Part shown: positions 24,801 through 28,515 of the stretch, one piece after another
Layout: the number at the start of each line of letters is the position of its first letter
Numbering within the stretch: position 1 is the first letter of the stretch
Source: a virus
DNA length: 28,515 bases
Direction: 5' to 3' (one strand)
IMG/VR virus record: IMGVR_UViG_3300008266_000520
Location: 1 to 28,515 of that record
Position numbers and translations under genes: made by a program
Notes under the pieces: generated by a model
What the model was told of the DNA's origin: nothing
Databases searched by the model: none
What the model saw: only the letters and a program-made list of their open reading frames with translations

Positions 24801-27800
24801 TTTATGACTTTAACTCTGATCCTAACAACTTCTATGACGAGGCAGAGAGACAGTTTAAGGAGGCAAATCCTAACATGGCGTTCTCTCCAAACGATCAGTT
24901 TGCTTGGATAACAAAAGTTGCTGGAGATAATGGATACAAGATGGTTGTTGGTGAGTGGGGTAATGGAAAGACACGTGCACAGACTACACAGAAACTAACC
25001 CCTGTTGACGTAATGGAGGTTAGCGGTAACACAGTTACTAAACCTTTTGAGAAGGAGTACGTTGGAAATAGAGAGAAGGGATTCAAGTCTGTTATTCCTA
25101 AGTCTAAACAGAGTAAGATAAGCGAGGCGAAGGAAGCTATAAGATCATTTAGATCTCAAGCTGGAAATTATGATGAGTTGTATCAGGCCGTAAATTTTTC
25201 GCGTCCAAACATGACTGATGAAGAAATTAAAAAGTTAGTTGACGAGTCAGATATACCTCAAGAATTAAAGGACCAATACAACGAGGCTATGGCTTATGAG
25301 CCAGGAAAGAGACGTACAGAGGCTCCAGTTGCTGCTTATGAAAGAACAGACGATGTGTCATTAGATAATGCCCCAGAAGGCACGTATTTAAACATTGGTT
25401 TAAATATAGGAACCACTCAAGACTTAATGGATAAGGATGATGTAATATCTATGCTTCCAGAGGGAGTAGAGGTTTTGGATCAAGGAGTTCATGAGGCTAT
25501 AAGCGAGATAGACGGTAAAGAAAATAAAGAACTAACGCTATCTGTTAAATTGTCTAGACCACTTACTGACGTTGAGATGGCTAAGTTTTTAGTTGATACT
25601 AAGCAGAAGGCAATACCTCAGATGTCAGAATCTAAAGGTGCCATGCACGGAACTAAGGAGTGGGGAGATTTTAATCCTGAGTACTTCTATATGCCAGATG
25701 GATCTAAACTATCTGACACTGCGTCTCTTACAAAAGACGTTGATACAGAACTTGAGGCTTTGAATAAGCTATTTGATGAGAGTGAACAGGGAGGTAAGGT
25801 CACTGACGAGCAGATTGAGAACGGTAAGAAGGCTATAGAGAATCTTGTTCCAGACGTAGAGTGGGTTATACATGATACCAACGAGTCTATGACTGCTGCG
25901 ACTGGGTCTCCTGACAGGGGTGCCTACATAATGACTAGAGACAAGGACGGCAACGTCAAGAAGGTCATACACATAAACAAGGCCAGCGCGGATGGTACCA
26001 CAGTGGCTCACGAGGTTTTTCACGCTGTGTTGCTTGAGAAGGTATTGAATGATGCTGACGCTCAGGATCTTACGAGAAGAATGATGAAGGCGGTTGCAAA
26101 GACAGCCTCACCAGAACTAAAGAGACAGCTGGATGAGTTCGCTAGAAACTACGAGGAGAACATAAGAGACGAGGAGAAGCTAGCTCAGTTGATCGGTATA
26201 CTTGCAAAGAACTACGACCAATTATCTCAACCAAACAAGACAATCATTAAGAAGTGGTTGGACAAGCTTGCCAAGATGTTTGGACTTAAGCCGTTCACAG
26301 ATAACGAGGTGATAGACCTGCTAAACACAATCGCTGGAAAGACGGCCAAGGGTGAGGCTATAACTGAGGAGGATGTAATGATACTTGGAGACGGTAAAAT
26401 AAATGTAAACAAGAACGTAGAGAGACAGAGCAAGTTTATAGACTCACTTGTATTCAATAGATTTCCAACAAACAAAAACACAAAGGTATTAGAGAACTTT
26501 GACATATCAAGTATAGATGGTCAGGTTGCAGCATCGACACTTTCTGACAAGTTAACTGCTGGAGAACTTAAAAAATACAAGACTGTAGGAGGAAAACAAG
26601 TACTTGAGTCTGTGTATACTTTTTTTGGTGGGATAGGATACCCAGAGGTTACAGGAAGGGTATGGGCCGCATCTAAGTTGAGTGGAGTAAAAAAGATTAT
26701 AGACGACATGAAGGTCAGCTCTGATGGATACAGGTACTTAATACCTGCCGTAATGTCTAATGTGTCTCACATGTCAAATAAGAACATGACATCAATAACG
26801 ATGGAGGTGTTCAAGGAGGCTATTAACAACAACGAGTTAAATAGGACTAAGTTTAAGGAGATAGTGTCTAAGGCATTTGATAATAAAAAAACAAGAGAAT
26901 TTAAGGAAGGAGCACTAGAAGCTATATCTGGAAACATCTCTGGTAACAAGATGGCAGACAACTTAAGGGATTACATCTTGTCGAGTAAGATGACATTTGA
27001 CTCTAGGAAGGACTTGTTACAGAGCATGGTTGGTAACCCAGAATCTGGAAACCCTAAGTTCTCTACAGTTGGCACGTTCTTGAGTCTAGCTAAGTCACTT
27101 TCAGATCCTATCGCGAAGGACGCAGATCTTCATCAGGTTCCTGTCATAATAAGAACAAAGGGGAACCTTACACCAGTAAAGACAGACAATAACGATGAGT
27201 TCTATCACGAGTCTTATGGATACCACATAGAGTCAGACCAAGAGATAGAGGTCCTGCACTTGGACGGAATATATAATCTAACAGATATAATTCCTGAGTT
27301 CACAAATGAAAATGGTAACACCGTGTCTACTGAAAAAGAATTGAAAGAAAAGGGCGCGATGGGATGGGACATAAAGAGAATACTTACAAACCTTGGCAGG
27401 ACTCATGGTATATCTAAGTACTCCGCTAAGATTGTGTCAAAAAAACCTCAGGATGTAGCTGTAACAAAACGTTCTCAGAAGAGTGATGAAGGAATTAAGT
27501 TTGAGTCTAGAAGAAATAGTGAGTATGTAGTTAAAGACAATGGAGATGTTGTAGGTAGATTGAAGCTTACGAACAATAGAGACCTAGGTAAAGGATACCT
27601 AGAGGTTGATACGGCTGAACTTTTAGCTGATTATATTGGTAAGGGAATTGGTTCAGACCTATACAGGGCTGCCGCTAATAACTTAAAGAATGAAGATATA
27701 GTAATCACATCATCTAAATTTAGAACAGAAAAGTCTCAATCAATGTGGGAGAAGCTTGAGAAGGCTGGTGAGGCTATAAAGATATATAGCGACAACAAGT

Positions 27801-28515
27801 TGAAGAGAAGTGTATATGCGCTTGTAAGCCCAAAACAGGTAGAGGTTGAGGTAAGAAGATATCAAAAAGATGGGGTTACTGATTCAGATAATTTGAACGA
27901 GTCATTATTAAAAAAGACTGTTAAAAATCTTTCTGATGATGAAAGAAAAAATATAATAAAAAACATTAAAGAAAATGAATACTCTCCAAATAATACTGTA
28001 AAGGCATATAAGTTATTTAGAGTTAATGAAAAAGATAAAGGACAATTATTTCCTCTTTTTGTTAATGCAGATAAACCTGTTCCGTTTGGAACTTGGATAA
28101 AGGCAGCTATAGGTGAACAAGTAGAAAAAACTAAAACTGGAAATAAACAAGTAAAATCTAAACTAGGCCCACTTGCATTTAGACCAGGATGGCACTCTGG
28201 AGATATTCCAATTGCTACTCATATTGGAGATAAGGCTAACAGAGAAGATAAGGCTCCGTCTATAAGACCTTCTAATCAAGTATGGGCTGAGATAGAAGTT
28301 GCTAATGATTTTGATTGGCAAAAAGAAGCAACAGATAGAGCTGAAAAAACAAAGGATGGAAGAATAAATTTAAGAACTGCTCATATAACTGACAGATTAC
28401 CTGACGCTGGATTTTATAAGTATAAAACAAACTCAAACATGACTGGATCGTGGTTGATATCTGGCGAGATGAAAGTCAATAAAATATTATCTGATGAAGA
28501 GGTTCTTTCTATAAA
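21809..28515 (+). CDS. Giant multidomain 'polyvalent' protein (partial, at least 2235 aa)
   Basis: The frame opens at ATG 21809 and has no stop up to the window end. In order: a duplicated 21-22-aa motif (8-29, 38-58); a module at 108-214 with the HPT motif (KSKNHPTVQKEIDWY); a long helical region (240-500); hydrophobic helices near 507-538 and 768-785 with an acidic segment between (AGELGEEEF, E736-E738); a domain at about 930-1070 starting FYHVSPTTLDVIDPSKYG (ADP-ribosyltransferase-like fold possible, H934/Y974); a zincin protease with HEVFH (1401-1405) and a possible third ligand E1455/E1456; a conserved block GGIGYPE (1607-1613); a GNAT-like domain (1896-2010, GKGIG at 1944-1948); and a C-terminal block with GQLFPLFV (2078) and LAFRPGWHSGD (2122). 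This is the architecture of the polyvalent proteins described by Iyer, Aravind and colleagues, thought to be delivered with phage DNA. Activities are inferred. Confidence 0.85.
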   Translation, partial: MDEKYIQDLYNQLGGQSKFGNFNDFKNLIKTDKAYQKDFYNSFGAKKLGDFNDFSGLVSAPNQKKKGSSQPTSQEKQQVSSAQQKERLISAVTGQQPDQQASAGLDGEPNNKIPFEEWYKTVPKTKNDISTYNLKRAYELAPKKDLDAFVKDPKAHLLTSYPNKDGVYEFMKSKNHPTVQKEIDWYNSKEGADFRSKYNLDTSGDYYRYVPKNKQASAGLDGKSKMGIFTGFTPEQLKSMKAKPAPDYMVKKPREKEIQKQTEVSKGELLIQSPPLGQETKSYYRVVADEKRAVENKIKNFEDKYLKAGIDIEQIKRDGTYQDLQKQKAQLDKEYKPVENALREVKKETTTFTRPIERLVSSFTDGKYTLANTEVINLSKDVEDKLIDSFDKLPQEQKQKLAKGSLPTEAKEQLINSAKTDVLNERYASLKSEVSDYIKNVKDNPNISTEQKKLIQDQLKAKNDAFNAQLAIDFSGNMLKNNFKSTEESKKLDEGILSKYEGFLPETLDAVSTFVEGMGSVFAKGATGIPTLALLGAERFNQITGASNPDDYTPIEATLDLINDATNYNFLPSSKSAEGNIVDDKGNLNLSYRSITRSLANTLPFTLKIINDVKNGRIEGSPQSMMSQLLNPKNNKQFRDELIAAETAYKMTIGDNYKQAKDLGMTDANAFVYANVMSTAEGVSEKIMPDIKFFDSPVGSSIKEAFKGNLKKAATKEAAKTVTKDFFQNIAGELGEEEFTLAVEDGLKYSLLLNHKNSEFFNLAKQKELAASTVIMSGALGGVAIPSKLSESKKDIYRGVYNNIADIQDIFAREIKSPLTDKKTKETLYEAYKFASDVANAVAKAPETVTADQIDLLVQKNKLEEKKKNIDTAFHPDINKEIADIDAKITEASKAKVEPVVEEIKTTQPVVTAETSSNFANMTQDGEGNFVFYHVSPTTLDVIDPSKYGSNAGNVTSRDEKAAIGRVGGVAMFYTDPNDSESMVNGNKHVVKVPESEVYDFNSDPNNFYDEAERQFKEANPNMAFSPNDQFAWITKVAGDNGYKMVVGEWGNGKTRAQTTQKLTPVDVMEVSGNTVTKPFEKEYVGNREKGFKSVIPKSKQSKISEAKEAIRSFRSQAGNYDELYQAVNFSRPNMTDEEIKKLVDESDIPQELKDQYNEAMAYEPGKRRTEAPVAAYERTDDVSLDNAPEGTYLNIGLNIGTTQDLMDKDDVISMLPEGVEVLDQGVHEAISEIDGKENKELTLSVKLSRPLTDVEMAKFLVDTKQKAIPQMSESKGAMHGTKEWGDFNPEYFYMPDGSKLSDTASLTKDVDTELEALNKLFDESEQGGKVTDEQIENGKKAIENLVPDVEWVIHDTNESMTAATGSPDRGAYIMTRDKDGNVKKVIHINKASADGTTVAHEVFHAVLLEKVLNDADAQDLTRRMMKAVAKTASPELKRQLDEFARNYEENIRDEEKLAQLIGILAKNYDQLSQPNKTIIKKWLDKLAKMFGLKPFTDNEVIDLLNTIAGKTAKGEAITEEDVMILGDGKINVNKNVERQSKFIDSLVFNRFPTNKNTKVLENFDISSIDGQVAASTLSDKLTAGELKKYKTVGGKQVLESVYTFFGGIGYPEVTGRVWAASKLSGVKKIIDDMKVSSDGYRYLIPAVMSNVSHMSNKNMTSITMEVFKEAINNNELNRTKFKEIVSKAFDNKKTREFKEGALEAISGNISGNKMADNLRDYILSSKMTFDSRKDLLQSMVGNPESGNPKFSTVGTFLSLAKSLSDPIAKDADLHQVPVIIRTKGNLTPVKTDNNDEFYHESYGYHIESDQEIEVLHLDGIYNLTDIIPEFTNENGNTVSTEKELKEKGAMGWDIKRILTNLGRTHGISKYSAKIVSKKPQDVAVTKRSQKSDEGIKFESRRNSEYVVKDNGDVVGRLKLTNNRDLGKGYLEVDTAELLADYIGKGIGSDLYRAAANNLKNEDIVITSSKFRTEKSQSMWEKLEKAGEAIKIYSDNKLKRSVYALVSPKQVEVEVRRYQKDGVTDSDNLNESLLKKTVKNLSDDERKNIIKNIKENEYSPNNTVKAYKLFRVNEKDKGQLFPLFVNADKPVPFGTWIKAAIGEQVEKTKTGNKQVKSKLGPLAFRPGWHSGDIPIATHIGDKANREDKAPSIRPSNQVWAEIEVANDFDWQKEATDRAEKTKDGRINLRTAHITDRLPDAGFYKYKTNSNMTGSWLISGEMKVNKILSDEEVLSI
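22106..22129 (+). repeat. 24-bp direct repeat, copy 1 (encodes QASAGLDG)
   Basis: This copy and 22451-22474 are identical at 23 of 24 bases and both encode QASAGLDG (residues 100-107 and 215-222) in the giant protein. They flank a module whose Lys codons are mostly AAA, unlike the AAG-rich sequence after it. This suggests a duplicated linker used as a recombination joint. Confidence 0.85.
22451..22474 (+). repeat. 24-bp direct repeat, copy 2 (encodes QASAGLDG)
   Basis: Second copy of the repeat at 22106, 345 bases downstream, in the same reading frame. The distance is a multiple of three, so recombination between the copies would remove exactly 115 codons and keep the frame. Confidence 0.85.

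Noticed and set aside
1-28515. Recoding of TAG as glutamine, as in some crAss-like phages
   Set aside because: TAG ends the genes at 3704, 11783, 13488 and 19392 at sensible positions directly before the next start or a terminator. TAA and TGA also serve as stops. No long frame is interrupted by in-frame TAG.
1-28515. tRNA genes, CRISPR arrays, insertion sequences, integrase or attachment sites
   Set aside because: Nearly all DNA is coding. The gaps are each under 100 bases and hold only leaders, promoters, hairpins and terminators. No cloverleaf, spaced repeat array, transposase or integrase motif was seen.

Overview
The window is a continuous run of the structural (late) module of a tailed phage, all genes on the + strand. 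Three things point to a host in Bacteroidota, probably of the Flavobacterium type. Intergenic gaps repeatedly carry the TAnnTTTG -7 promoter element of that phylum. Strong start sites have A-rich leaders instead of Shine-Dalgarno sequences. The C-terminal signature of the tail fibre and the overall protein set resemble podovirus-like and crAss-like phages of Bacteroidetes. No tape-measure, sheath or tail-tube gene is seen, while a P22-gp10-like 'stabilization' protein and putative ejection proteins are, so a short-tailed virion is the best guess. Exact taxonomy is inference. TAA, TAG and TGA all end genes, so the standard code is used.

Layout. 1-2372: end of a tail-associated protein, two tiny conserved ORFs and a large tail fibre/adhesin with YadA-head-like repeats. 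2403-3704: four small genes, including a coiled-coil protein, a likely tandem GroES-like co-chaperonin, and a small helical protein in the small-terminase position. 3640-8262: large terminase and portal. 8302-10964: a Lys/Met-rich mini-protein, a scaffold-like acidic protein and the major capsid protein, which has its own expression-adapted codon use and is followed by a strong terminator. 11043-13488: a conserved head/neck protein, then, after an elaborate hairpin/terminator/promoter region, two neck proteins of similar design. 13490-18966: the 1420-aa stabilization-type protein and two tail proteins. 18997-end: a new transcription unit with a GNAT-like protein, two putative internal virion proteins and a giant multidomain 'polyvalent' protein that is open at the window end (at least 2235 residues) and contains a zincin protease, a GNAT-like domain and several conserved modules of unknown function.

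How they fit together: TerL and portal package DNA into a capsid built from the MCP on the scaffold-like protein. The neck proteins and the stabilization protein close the head and build the short tail, which carries the fibres. The last unit probably encodes proteins that are packaged and delivered with the DNA; the giant protein's enzymatic domains could act on host targets early in infection. Coding density is very high: no gap exceeds about 100 bases, and there are no tRNAs, insertion sequences or CRISPR arrays.
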